Both the position numbers and the translations under genes were made by a program. The notes beneath the pieces were generated by a model that ran no database searches, was not told the DNA's origin, and saw only the letters and a list, made by a program, of their open reading frames with translations. Source: Palaemon carinicauda (lineage: Eukaryota; Arthropoda; Malacostraca; Decapoda; Palaemonidae). From it: a DNA stretch of 64,000 bases. Position 1 is the first letter of the stretch; every line of letters begins with the position of its first letter. The stretch is taken from contig NC_090728.1 in assembly GCF_036898095.1 (NCBI RefSeq), forward strand, positions 87,046,739 through 87,110,738, given 5' to 3'. Shown here piece after piece: positions 49,447 through 63,216 of this stretch.

Positions 49447-50895
49447 TCATTCAGTTGAGTCACAGTCACGCTGTCACACGTTAACAACACTCCAATGCAT
49501 CCTTTAGGTACTCCATCTACATCCGGAAAAACTGCAGAGATTTTTTATAAAACATGTTTTACCCAACATAAATTTTCACATAGCGCCGAAGGAAGTGGTT
49601 TTCACTTGACTTGCATTACATCTTATTGGGCTCACTGAGTTAATAATATAACAATAGCTGGTAAAGATAAATGTGAGGATTATGTAAATCTGAAGAATTG
49701 CCTTGCAGCATCCTGAGAGCAAAAGTTAATATTTAACAATTCAAACTCAATAATATAAGCAAATATTATAAATCTTACAGGCTACTAACTTAGTATTTGT
49801 TGTTTAAAACCAAACCCAGAAAGAGAGAATTCATTACAAGAACTTGCACTTCCAGCTAACCATTATCCACTCCATAAGTTCATGGAATGTTTACGTAAGC
49901 TACTACTCAAAGTGTATTCCCGAGTTTTCAGATATAGCATAGCTTTTAAATTTTCTACAGTTTCCATTGAATATGGAAGCAGAGGTGTTTGGAAATCTTG
50001 AAGAGCTGTTTAGGAAAGCCGCAGCCAGTAGCTAGTACTGATCCTACTATTTACATTCTTGTGGAATATGATGCACCGAAAGTTGCAATCTCTGCTGCTG
50101 TAGATATAGTTGGTTATTTGATTGCCCTCATATCCAAAACATTACTGGCTGTTAAATATATCATCATCTCGTGGAAAGGTAATTAACTGCTATGATTAAG
50201 TTAGAAAGGTAATTATGGTATTATTACAATTTAGGCTAGTGTAAAATATAGATTTTTTATACCATTTGTAACTTCTTGTTCTGAATAAGGTATGCAAAAG
50301 AGACCTAGGATTTTCAAAGTGATACAACATTGTAGGAGAAATCAGGAAGTGACGAGGATATGGCGGGGGTGGGGGGGTTGTTACAGGGGGCAGGCCCCCA
50401 CCCCTCAGGCCGTAATTTAAAGAAAACCTAAGGTTAGTTTTAGGTGAATGTGTTTAAGCTTTACTCAATGCAGTGAGAAATGGACAACAGGGGAGGGCAC
50501 CTGGTTTTAGACAGATTCTCCCACTGATGCCACATCTCCTCAGATTATTGGCTTACCTTCTTTCTGCAAACCTTCTCCATCTTTTTGCCCTCTGTCTTTG
50601 CCTTTCTTTCTCTCTTTGTTTCTATATAAACTGGTGTATTTACGAAATGGTATCCAAAATTATTCTAAATTCTGTTTCACACCATCATTGAGGTAAAATT
50701 CAGGACTTGTATTCTATATAAAGTATTTCCCCATTCCGAACGTGGCTTATGAGAGGGGTCCTCTCTCAGTCATATGCCAAACATTGTTGCTACACACACT
50801 GTGACATGCATGCCATTCTCAAGATGGACTATTCTCCAGCTTCAAGCTTGCCATAAGGCCACCTTCATAGCCAATCTAAGACAGTTATCTATAAC
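49447..50895. other. Unannotated stretch
   Basis: A 65-codon frame at 49989-50186 without an ATG start has a hydrophobic middle but no known motif. A G-rich/C-rich block at 50361-50408 could form secondary structure. Otherwise nothing supported. Confidence 0.5.
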
Positions 50896-51125
50896 GTAAA
50901 CAGGCACACTTTGATTCAAAAGTCCGCCGACACTCGGGGAGAATCGCTCGTCAGAAGTCTCTAGTGCTACCATGACATAACATATAAAGGGTTGCATTTC
51001 TTACTACTTCTTAGGAAATAGGCGGGCCTTGTACAACCTCGGCGAACGCTGGAAAATATTACAAATCGAGTTGCCATACTTCATACCGTGGTGTCATTTG
51101 ACTATCTCGACTATCTAATACAAAT
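50896..51125 (+). repeat. Dispersed repeat Rep-Y, copy 1
   Basis: Homologous in inverted orientation to 59735-59975. Shared blocks are AAGTCCGCCGACACTC, ACTTCTTAGGAAAT, ATTACAAATTGAGTTGCC-like and ACTACAAATACACAAAACAC-like, the last running into (CA)n(TA)n in both copies. Likely a SINE or MITE with a microsatellite tail. Confidence 0.8.
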
Positions 51126-51305
<180 letters not shown>

Positions 51306-51502
51306 TTTGTAGTATATATATCTAGAATCTGTAAAAGAATATAGAAATTAATGAAGTGACATAGCTTAACAATTCCTTCCGTTAACAGCTACATTAGATT
51401 CCCCGGAGATCAGACATTAGTCGTCAATTTTCATTTATGGCTCGATGCTGTAAAATATTCATAAAAACACCATAAATAAATTATACAGGCCTTGGGGACA
51501 TT

Positions 51503-51567
<65 letters not shown>

Positions 51568-52040
51568 CAGTAATTAATATAGTAATTGGTAACCATATAA
51601 ATTGATTTCCAGACATTCATGCATATCAAAAGAAATTTTTGCTTGATATTGCATTGTTTCCAATAAATATGATTTTATTATGTTTCCAAAATCTCGTCGG
51701 TATTTTTAAAATGCTAGATTGATTGCTAAAGACTTTCATAGGTCTTTAGATATTCATAGATAGCAACATTTTGTAATATATAAGGATACTTTACTGTAAA
51801 ATATTTCCCAAGTCAATCAATTTCATGGGGATGTGCCATCTCGGTCTTTAGTTCGCAAGTCACGGTTAGCATTGGCATTTAAACTAAAATTTTAAATATA
51901 TACAGCAAAATTTTTGCTGTTGCTAATTCAATCTTTATTACAAGAGCTTTAATTCGCTTGATAATTACCGAGGCCCTATGTCAAAATTGGAGATAAATTT
52001 AGTTATCATCGAGTATAGATAATGGGATTATTTTTCTGGA
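51306..52040. other. Unannotated stretch with (GA)n
   Basis: Contains a pure GA tract at 51506-51564. No gene or dispersed repeat recognised. Confidence 0.6.
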
Positions 52041-54017
<1,977 letters not shown>

Positions 54018-54799
54018 TGCTGATCCTAACAATGGTAGATTTTTGGAACAAAATTAGCTGTAATTAGAGAGTCGTTGTCTTTTGCTTGTTTGAAGGATTC
54101 GTTAGTAAGAATCCTTATACCAACATTTGTCCTGTTCGAAGTTATTCTATTTAGTTACTATAGATCATTATGTTCTGTAGTACTCCACATACCACAAGTT
54201 TTCCAGTTAATATGCTCATTACGAAAGTGCCCTGTAGAATAATTTGCCTGTTTGCTTTTAAATCGACCAATATATTTTCGTTAACTTGAATAATTATAAA
54301 GGGATGTGATTGAACTTACATAAAAAATGTGAGTGATATAGTGCTGAAAATGCCTTATTTCTGAATCCAGCTAAGGAATATCTCGTCTTGGCTTCACACA
54401 ATCGAAAGGTTCCAGGTTGGAATGGTCAAGTGCAGGTGTTTCTTGGTAACTCTCAGGAGAGATTTCTTTTCTGGAGGAATAGGGAGAAACTAGGAGCTAA
54501 AATTGGCGGCCTACGACGAACACCGGCGCAGAAAACTGTTTATCTTAAAAATATCGAATGAATGAATGAAAGGAATGCAAATAGGAACTTTATTATGGGG
54601 ACTTACGCCTACTTGAGTCAAGATTATAAGAAATCCGCTTGATCTCGAAGCTACGTAATTTTCTCTTAATAAAGGTTCTAGTTATTATATAACCACTGAT
54701 AACTTACAGGCAGAGTATTAGAGTAGGAAATAATTTTGTGCTTATGCCGCCTGCGGTTATTTTTTTTTTTTTTCCTGCAAATTAGAGGAGAATACTTAA
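54018..54799. other. Unannotated stretch up to TTAA
   Basis: No supported gene. Ends in the TTAA target (54796-54799) of the next element. Confidence 0.5.
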
Positions 54800-57700
54800 C
54801 CCTGGAACGGTACGGTGGGTCGTCCGCGACCCCGAGCGTCAAAAAAAAGGAGGTTTTTCTCACGTGACTCACCCCCGTGACTGAATTTGTGGGTGATCGA
54901 CCTGCAGTAGGTGTCTCGCCTACACGCTCTAGTAGTGTCCAGATGTGCATTGCTGTAGCTGTACTCCTTCCCCGATTTCTGAGACGCGTCGGGGTCGAGC
55001 GCGACCGAGTTTACCCTTCTAAGGTAATTTGCATAATTATCAAAGTTATTACGTATTATGAAATTGTCGTAGAATGGTGCAACTTGTATAGGTTATCAGT
55101 TGTGGAAAGTCTTGGTGGATTGTTTGGCTACCATGTGCATGATTTTTTTTTAGTTAAAATGTCGTTCATCACCACGAGGACCATTTTACCGCTAGTGCCC
55201 CGTTTTAATTTTTTTTTCATTTTTTTGCCAAGTCATTTTTCCGTAAGATATTGCCAAATAGTGTCGTAAAACTTTTGCTTTTTTAGTGTTGGAAAGTGTG
55301 TCTAGATGATCTGGCTACCCATGCGTGACTTTGTTTTTGTCTGATACGACGTAGTTATTGGTTTATTGGGTATTTAACTGCGGTTGCCAATTTCTGTTTT
55401 TTTTCAATATTTTTAAAAATTTACTACGTAGTAAGGAATTGCCGTATATTATTGATTTTTTTTTCATGTTTGTGTTAGAAAGTGTGCCTTGATGGTTGGG
55501 CTAATACGTGCATGTCTTTTTTTTTTTTATCTGAGATGCCGTATATTAGAATGTTGGGCATTTTACCGCGAGTGCCCCTTTTTCATTTTTTTTCATTTTT
55601 TTACCAAGTCATTTTTCCGTAAGATATTGCCAAATAATGTCGTAAAACTTTTGCTTTTTTAGTGTTGGAAAGTGTGTCTAGATGATCTGGCTACCCATGC
55701 GTGACTTTGTTTTTGTCAGATACGACGTAGTTATTGGTATATTGGGTATTTAACTGCAGTTGCCAATTTCTGTTTTTTTTTCAATATTTGTAAAAATTTA
55801 CTACGTAGTAAGGAATTGCCGTATATTATTGATTTTTTTTCATGTTTATGTGTTAGAAAGGTGCCTTGATGGTTGGGCTAACACGTGCATGTCTTTTTTT
55901 TATCTGAGATGCCGTATATTAGAATGTTGGGCATTTTTCCGCGAGTGCCCCTTTTTATTTGTTTTGCATTTTTTTGCTTAGTCATGTTACCGTAAGGAAT
56001 TGGCAAGTAGTGTCGCAAAACTTATATTTTTATAGTGTTGGAAAGTGTTTCTAGATGATCTGGCTACCCATGCCTATTTTTTTTTTTAGCCAGATATAGC
56101 GTATATATAGGTATGTGTTCGATTTTCCTGTGATTGCCATTTTTTCGTTTTTTCCCATTTCTTTCAAAATTACTACGTACTAAGGAACTATCACAGAGTA
56201 ATGATTCATTTAGATGTTTATTTGTCGGAAAATATGCCTTGATGGTTTGCCTAGCACGTGGCTGAAATTTTTTTTTCTGAAATGCGTATAATAAAATGTT
56301 GGCCATTTTTCCGCGAGTGCCCCTTTTTATTTGTTTTTCATTTTTTTACTTAGTCATGTTACCGTAAGGAATTGGCAAGTAGTGTCGCAAAACTTATATT
56401 TTTATAGTGTTGGAAAGTGTTTCTAGATGATCTGGCTACCCATGCCTATCTTTTTTTTTAGCCAGGTATGGCGTATATATAGGTATGTGTTCGATTTTCC
56501 TGTGATTGCCATTTTTTCGTTTTTTCCCATTTCTTTCAAAATTACTACGTACTAAGGAACTATCACAGAGTAATGATTCATTTATATGTTTATTTATCGG
56601 AAAATGTGCCTTGATGGTTTGCCTAGCACGTGGCTGAAATTTTTTTTTTCTGAAATGCCGTATATTAGAATGGCCATTTTTCCGCGAGTGCCCCTTTTTA
56701 TTTGTTTTGCATTTTTTTGCTTAGTCATGTTACCGTAAGGAATTGGCAAGTAGTGTCGCAAAACTTATAATTTTATAGTGTTGGAAAGTGTTTCTAGATG
56801 ATCTGGCTACCCATGCCTATCTTTTTTTTTTTTAGCCAGATATGGCGTATATATAGGTATGTGTTCGATTTTCCTGTGATTGCCATTTTTTCGTTTTTTT
56901 CCCATTTCTTTCAAAATCACTACGTACTAAGGAACTATCACAGAGTAATGATTCATTTAGATGTTTATTTGTCGGAAAATGTGCCTTGATGGTTTGCCTA
57001 GCACGTGGCTGAATTTTTTTTTCTTCTGAAATGCCGTATATTAGAATGTTAGCCATTTTTCCGCGAGTGCCCCTTTTTATTTGTTTTGCATTTTTTTGCT
57101 TAGTCATGTTACCGTAAGGAATTGGCAAGTAGTGTCGCAAAACTTATATTTTTATAGTGTTGGAAAGTGTTTCTAGATGATCTGGCTACCCATGCCTATC
57201 TTTTTTTTAGCCAGATATGGCGTATATATAGGTATGTGTTCGATTTTCCGGTGATTGCCATTTTTTCGTTTTTTCCCATTTCTTTCAAAATTACTACGTA
57301 CTAAGGAACTATCACAGAGTAATGATTCATTTAGATGTTTATTTGTCGGAAAATGTGCCTTGATGGTTTGCCTAGCACGTGGCTGAATTTTTTTTTCTGA
57401 AATGCGTATAATAAAATGTTGGCCATTTTTCCGCGAGTGCCCCTTTTTATTTGTTTTTCATTTTTTTACTTAGTCATGTTACCGTAAGGAATTGGCAAGA
57501 AGTGTCTCAAAACTTGTATTTTTTTAGTGTTGGAAAGTGTTTCTAGATGATCTGGCTACCCATGCCTATCTTTATTTTTAGCCAGATATGGCGTATATAT
57601 AGGTATGTGTTCGATTTTCCTGCGATTGCCACTTTTTCGTTTTTTCCCATTTCTTTCAAAATTACTACGTACTAAGGAACTATCACAGAGTAATGATTCC

Positions 57701-58729
57701 TCTAGATGTTTATTTGTCGGAAAATTTTGTTTACTTCTTTTTTGATTGAATATCATCAAATTTTTTTAGCTAAAATATTATATTGTTTTACATTTTTTTT
57801 TTCGATTTTATTTCCCTTCAAAAAAATTTTTTTAGGGTCAGAATTTTAATTTTATAGTCGTAAAATAATCGACAATTATCCAGCAACCCACCATACAATT
57901 TTTATGCATATCCAAGAATAATTAGATTAGTAAATAACACCTTGAAATTGACATACCCTTCCTACATTTCAAGTGGCAGATTAGTGAGTCCGAGTCAGTG
58001 TGGTTGGCGGCCATTTTGTGGACATATCCGAAGCGTAAGTTGCCCTATCTATATATATTCTTGTTCCCTATAGAATTTGTGATATTTTGGTATATTTTTA
58101 CCTGCATAAATATCATATTATATATTAAATATATGTATTTTTTTACGAAATTTCTAAGTACTCAAAAAATTACCTTTAGATATGGCCCCTGATATAAATG
58201 TAATTTACAAAATAATGAAGATTTTTTTTACATATTTCTATTTTAGGATAACATATGTTTATTCCCTAAAAAAATTAGCCACTTCCTATTTCATTTGGGT
58301 ACCCAAAAAAATTCATGAAATTTGGACAAATTATTTTGGCCAAAAAAAGTTACCCTTTTTTTTCTCATTTCAGATCTTCACCTCCATGGGTCTGACTTCA
58401 TCCAAAATACATCAAGATGTGTCCTAAACATTCAAGAATCAATTCCTAAAAGGATTTGTGTATATATGTATAAACTTTTTTTTATGAATTTTTATGTAAG
58501 GTCTTTTTTTTCTACTTAATTTTTAAAAATATTTATAATAAATAGTTTTTCTGCAGATGAGTAGTATTTATCTTTACAGTTGTTTTAAGCATTCATTGAT
58601 GTTTTTTTTTGGCAAAAGAAAAAAGGAGGTTACTGCAAAAACTGATTTCAAGAATTTTTTTTGCCGTCGGGGTCGCGCACGTCCGAGTATACCCTTAAAG
58701 GGGTGTCCGAGGAGCGTACCTATCCAGGG
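54800..58729. mobile_element. TTAA-flanked piggyBac-like non-autonomous element, copy 2 (3930 bp)
   Basis: Flanked by TTAA at 54796-54799 and 58730-58733. The right end is CGTACCTATCCAGGG as in copy 1; the left end is slightly diverged (CCCTGGAACGGTACG). The subterminal hairpin is kept with a changed loop (GGGTCG-TCCG-CGACCC, 54817-54832). About seven ~370 bp tandem units start near 55289, 55663, 56036, 56407, 56778, 57159 and 57529, against five in copy 1. The length difference of 752 bp is accounted for by two units. The left ~450 bp and right ~950 bp are nearly identical between copies, including an unassigned ORF (54877-55269) shared in part with copy 1. No transposase. Confidence 0.88.
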
Positions 58730-59310
58730 TTAATGGGAAAATTAGTATTTCTTACTTTCATTACAAAATCTCGGAAAATTATGTCGTTCTGAGAGCAAGA
58801 AACTTTTTTTATATAATTTATCAATAAAGCAAATTTCTCAAAGGTTTTGCTAGAATGTTATAATGGTCTCATTTACCGCAATACAACTCCTTTTCGAATC
58901 AATTAGCTGAAGTCTTCTTTTATTTCAGTGTTATGCCGTCACCAGTATTTACTGTATCCATTATTGATTGTTTATTATGCAAAGTTAATACTTAACTTTT
59001 GTTACTAATTAACCTTCCAACAATAACAGCTATTTTATACTGCTGCTACCAGCTACTACAAATGAACTAATAATGAATTAGGTTAGTAATATTTCCTAGA
59101 ACATTAACGGTTATCAAATTACATTGAGGCAATGATACAATATTTTGCAAAATGTATCAAGATATTTCATTTAACCTCTCTCCACAACCCATAAAATACA
59201 AATGACTTACTTATTTCCTCAAATTCTTCAGTATCAGACTGCCCGGGGGAAGGGTTATCCCGACCCCCCTTGGCCCCCCCCCCTTTTTTTTAACCCTTCT
59301 GTTGAAAGTG

Positions 59311-59311
<1 letters not shown>
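58730..59311. other. Unannotated stretch
   Basis: AT-rich; nothing supported except a C-run followed by a T-run near 59273-59290. Confidence 0.5.

Positions 59312-59368
<57 letters not shown>
59312..59368. repeat. (TA)n microsatellite
   Basis: TA tract on the left of the tRNA-like inverted repeat. Confidence 0.96.
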
Positions 59369-59371
<3 letters not shown>

Positions 59372-59400
59372 AAATTTTGCACATTTAGACGTGTTTTTCA

Positions 59401-59630
59401 TATTCAAATAAGCCATATTTGATACATTAATGTCTGGATTCTCTTAACGACCTCGGGATCAGATCCCCAGGCGAAATCACACAAAGACAAGAGCTTGGGT
59501 CCGGCCGGGAATCGAACCCTGGTCGGCAAGCTTGTATAGACAGTGACTGTCTATACAAGCTTGCCGACCAGGGTTCGATTCCCGGCCGGACCCAAGCATA
59601 ATGTATCAAAAATATATATGGCTTATTTGA

Positions 59631-59634
<4 letters not shown>
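59401..59634. repeat. Perfect tRNA-like inverted repeat
   Basis: 59493-59544 and 59546-59597 are perfect 52 bp inverted arms around a single G. The arms contain GGTTCGATTCCCGGCCGG, a match to a tRNA B box and T-arm. Beyond them, ATTCAAATAAGCCATA (59402 region) and its complement (59615-59634) extend the palindrome, with an extra ~60 bp on the left only. The whole lies between two TA tracts. It looks like two head-to-head SINE heads or a foldback derived from one. Confidence 0.9.

Positions 59635-59726
<92 letters not shown>
59631..59726. repeat. (TA)n(TG)n microsatellite
   Basis: TA then TG tract, microsatellite end of Rep-Y copy 2. Confidence 0.96.
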
Positions 59727-59734
59727 TTTGTGTA

Positions 59735-59975
59735 TTTGTAGTGAATACTTGAGAGACAAATGATACCCCAGCATGAAATGTGGCAACTCAATTTGTAATA
59801 TGTTTAAGCGTCCACTGTGGTTGGACAAGGCTCTGCCGCTCTTCCCATTTCCTAAGAAGTGGTAAGAAGATCAACTCCTTATTTGTTTGGTCATGGTAAC
59901 ACTAGAGGCCTCTGACGAACGATTCCCCCCTGAGTGTCGGCGGACTTCTGAATCCAAGTGTAAGTATCCTGGAAG
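59735..59975 (-). repeat. Dispersed repeat Rep-Y, copy 2
   Basis: Inverted copy of 50896-51125, with GAGTGTCGGCGGACTTCTGA and TTTCCTAAGAAGTGGTAAGA as shared blocks. It has the same microsatellite-linked end. Confidence 0.8.
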
Positions 59976-59979
59976 AAGA

Positions 59980-59981
<2 letters not shown>

Positions 59982-60040
<59 letters not shown>
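59982..60040. repeat. (TA)n microsatellite
   Basis: TA tract directly upstream of the LINE leader. Confidence 0.96.
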
Positions 60041-60045
<5 letters not shown>

Positions 60046-60103
60046 TATACACACACAAACACACACACATTGCCCCCTGTGGCCGGGGGGGGGGAGAGTG
60101 ACT

Positions 60104-63021
60104 GCTCTAGTTATGGGTTGTCTGAATGTGCGTGGATGTAGAACAATAGAGAGTAAAAGATGTGAGATTGGAAGTATGTTTAGGAATAGAAGGATGGATA
60201 TATTGACTTTGTGTGAGACAAGGTAAAAGGGAAGGGTGAAGTGACTGGTAGAGTTTCTGGTATTGAAATGGGAAGAGCAAGAGATGGTGTGGCTTTATTG
60301 CTGAGTGAATGGATGACAGGTAAAGTAGTGGAATGGAAAGAGATATCATCTAGGTTAATTTGGGTAAGGGTTAGGTTGAGTAGGGAACGTTGGGCTTTTG
60401 TTAGTGCGCATGGTCCAGGTTGTGAGAAAAGTGAAGAAAGAAATTTGGAATGAATTAACTAGGTGTGTAGAAGGACTGGGTAGAAGGAATTATGTAGTTG
60501 TCATGGGTGACTTAAATGCTAGAGTGGGCGCTGGAGAGGTAGAAGGTGTCATTGGGAAGTATGGCGTACCAGTGGAAAATGAGAGTGGTGAGAGACTGGT
60601 AGATGTGTGTTGAGCATGAGATGGTTATAAATTCTAGTTTTTCAAGAAGAAAGATAATAACAAGTATACATGGGTAAGAGTGGCAAATAGAAGAGTGGTA
60701 GAAAGGACATTAATGGATTATGTGTTGATAACTAGAAGAATGTTTGGAAGCTTGAAAGATGTGCACATGTTTAGGGGTATGGCTAACAATATGTCTGATC
60801 ATTTTTTGGGGGAAGGAAAATTAGTTGTAGAAAAAGAGTGGGGGAATAGAGTGGGGGGATGTAAAAGGGGGATAGTGAAGGTTGAAGAGTTAATAAAACC
60901 GGAGATAAAAAGTGAATATCAAGAAAGGTTTGAAATGGCATATGATAGAGTGAAAGTGAGAGAAACTGGTAATTTAGAGGATGAGTGGAATTTAGTAAAA
61001 GAACATTTTGTTGGGATTGCAAGTGATGTGTATGGCAAGAGGATTGTTGGAGGCAGTATGAGGAAGAGTAGTGAATGGTGGAATGAAGGAGTGAAGATCA
61101 ACGTGAAAGAGAAAAAGAGGGCATTGGAAGAATGGCTGCAGAGTAATAGTTTATAGAAGTTTGAAAGATATAAGAGAGAAAAATGTGGAAGTAAAACATA
61201 AGGTAGCCGAGTCAAAGAGGGCGGCTGACTGGAGGTGGGGTCAGGTATTGGGTTGTTCATATGAAGAGAATAAGAAGTTTTTGAAAGAAGTGAAGAGAGT
61301 AAGGGATGGTGGTTCGAGAATTGAAGACACAGTGAAAGATGGAAATGGAAGGTTGTTAAAAGGAGAGGAGGCAAGGAAAAGTTGGGCGGAATATTTTAAA
61401 AGTTTACTGAATGTTGAGGATAATAGGGAGGCAGATATAATTGCTGTTGCAGGTGTTGAGGTGCCAGTGATAGGAGATGGGAATGAGAGAGAGATTACAA
61501 GAGAGGAAGTGAGGAGAGCGCTAGATGAAAGGAAAGTAGGAAAAGTACCTGGTATGGATGGTGTGAGAGCTGAGATGTTAAAGGGAAGGGGCTGTGACTG
61601 TACTTGAATGGTTGATGAGATTGTTTAATATGTTTTATGTTGTCAGTGGTACCAGTAGACTGGGTGTGTGTGTATATTGTATCACTACATAAGGATAAGG
61701 GAGATGTGCATGAGTTTTGGGAGATGTGCATGAGTTTTGTAATTTAAGGTATATTAGTTTCTTGAGTATGGTTGGAAAAGTGTATGGTAGAGTACTGATT
61801 AATAGGGTTAAGAAAAAAACAGAGAATGCAATCATAGAAGTACAGGTAGGGGATGTATTAATCAGATTTTTACAGTTAGGCAGATATGCGAGATATATTT
61901 AGCAAAAGGCAAGGAGGTGTATGTTGCATTTATGGATCTGGAGAAAGCTTATGATAGAGTTGACAGGGAAGTGATGTGGAATGTGATGAGGTTATATGGA
62001 ATTGGTGAAAGGTTGTTGCAAGCAGTGAAAAGTTTCTACAAAGGTAGTAAAGCATGTGTTAGAATAGGAAATGAAGTGAGCGATTGGTTTCCGGTGAGAG
62101 TGGGGCTGAGACAGGGATGTGTGATTTCGCCATGGATGTTTAACTTGTATCTTGATGGAGTGGTGAGGGAGGTGAATGATCAAGTGCTTGGTCAAGGATT
62201 GAAACTAATAGACGAGAGTGATCATGAATGGGAGGAAAATCAGTTGTTGTTTACAGATGATACTTTACTGGTTGCAGGTTTGGAAAAGAAGCTTGATCGA
62301 ATAGTGACAGAGTTTGGAAGGGTATGTGAGAGAAGGAAGTTGAGAGTTAATGTGGGTAAGAGTAAGATAATGAGATGCATGAGAAGGGAGGTTGATGCGA
62401 GGCTGAATGTTATGTTGAATGGAAAGTTACTTGAGGAAGTAGATCAGTTAAAGTACTTGGGGACTGTTGTTGCAGCAAATGGTGGAGTGGGAGCAGATGT
62501 ACGTCAGAGAGTGAATGAAGGATGCAGTGTTGGGGGCAGTGAATGGAGTGGTAAAAAATAGAGGGTAAGGCATGAATGTAAAGAGAGTTCTGCATGAGGA
62601 AGTGATTGCACCAACTGTGATGTATGGATCAGAGTTGTGGGGAATGAAAGTGACGGAGAGACATAAATTGAATGTGTTTGAAATGAAGTGTCTGTGGAGT
62701 ATGGCTGGTGTATCTCAATTAGATAGGGTTAAGAACGAAGTAGTGAGGGTGAGAACAAGTGTAAGAAGTGATTTAGCAGCTAGAGTTGATATGAATGTGT
62801 TGAGGTGGTTTGGCCATAATGAGAGAATGGAAAGTGGCTGTCTGCTAAAGAAGGTGATGGATGCAAGAGTTGATGGGAGAAGTACAAGATTAAGGCCAAG
62901 GTTTGGGTGGATGGATGGAGTGAAGAAAGCCCTGGGTTATAGGCAGATAGATGTGAGAGAGGCAAGAGAGCATGCTAGAAGTAGGAATGAATGGCGAGTG
63001 ATTGTGACACAGTTCCGGTAG
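60104..63021 (+). pseudogene. Near full-length non-LTR retrotransposon ORF (endonuclease-RT), frame-broken
   Basis: The apurinic-type endonuclease starts near 60110 (GCLNVRGCRTIESKRCEIG). It continues through RDGVALLLSEWMTGKVVEWK and YVVVMGDLNARVGAGEVEGV (60490-60550, the conserved GDLNAR box) to ERTLMDYVLITRRM and MSDHFL (60700-60810). A linker (60680-61607) leads to RT, with FMDLEKAYDRVDREVMW near 61930, VGLRQGCVISPWMFNLYLDG near 62100, catalytic LLFTDDTLLV near 62250 and EVDQLKYLGTVV. The C-terminal region (62572-63021) has RWFGHNERMESG and ARSRNEWRVIV, ending at TAG 63019-63021. At least six frame changes or stops separate the segments, so it is dead. Organisation fits jockey-like shrimp LINEs (recall). 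FTDD replaces the usual F/Y-A-DD box. Confidence 0.9.
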
Positions 63022-63216
63022 GCCTACTGCTTCCTCTGGCACCTTGGTGACTGCGGAGGTAGCAACAGTAGGGGATTCAGCGTATGAAACTGTGGTGGAT
63101 AACGGGGAAGGGTGGGCTGTGGCACCCTAGCAGTACTAGCCAAACTCGGCTGAATCCTTTGTCAGGCTGGGAAGAGCGGAGAGAGGAGAGGTCCCCTTTT
63201 TTCATTTGTTTGATGT
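63022..63216 (+). other. LINE 3' untranslated region
   Basis: Follows the LINE stop. GTAGCAACAGTAGGGGATTC, GGGTGGGCTGTGGCACCC (a small hairpin) and GTCAGGCTGGGAAGAGCGG resemble the 3' end of the same shrimp LINE family. A GA tract (63217-63240) comes next. Confidence 0.6.

Noticed and set aside
49989..50186. 65-codon hydrophobic ORF as a small membrane protein
   Set aside because: No ATG start, no flanking gene signals, and length is within chance expectation.
50361..50408. G-rich run as a regulatory G-quadruplex
   Set aside because: The block pairs with an adjacent C-run and lies in unannotated DNA; there is no gene context to support a role.
59560..59597. tRNA gene at the B-box-containing palindrome
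   Set aside because: Only B-box and T-arm-like sequence is present; there is no A box, anticodon arm or acceptor stem in order.
60104..63021. LINE segments as host genes (endonuclease, DNA-binding or developmental proteins)
   Set aside because: The order of endonuclease, RT and C-terminal blocks in one strand with many frame breaks is that of a dead non-LTR element. Such hits are often misnamed in automatic annotation.
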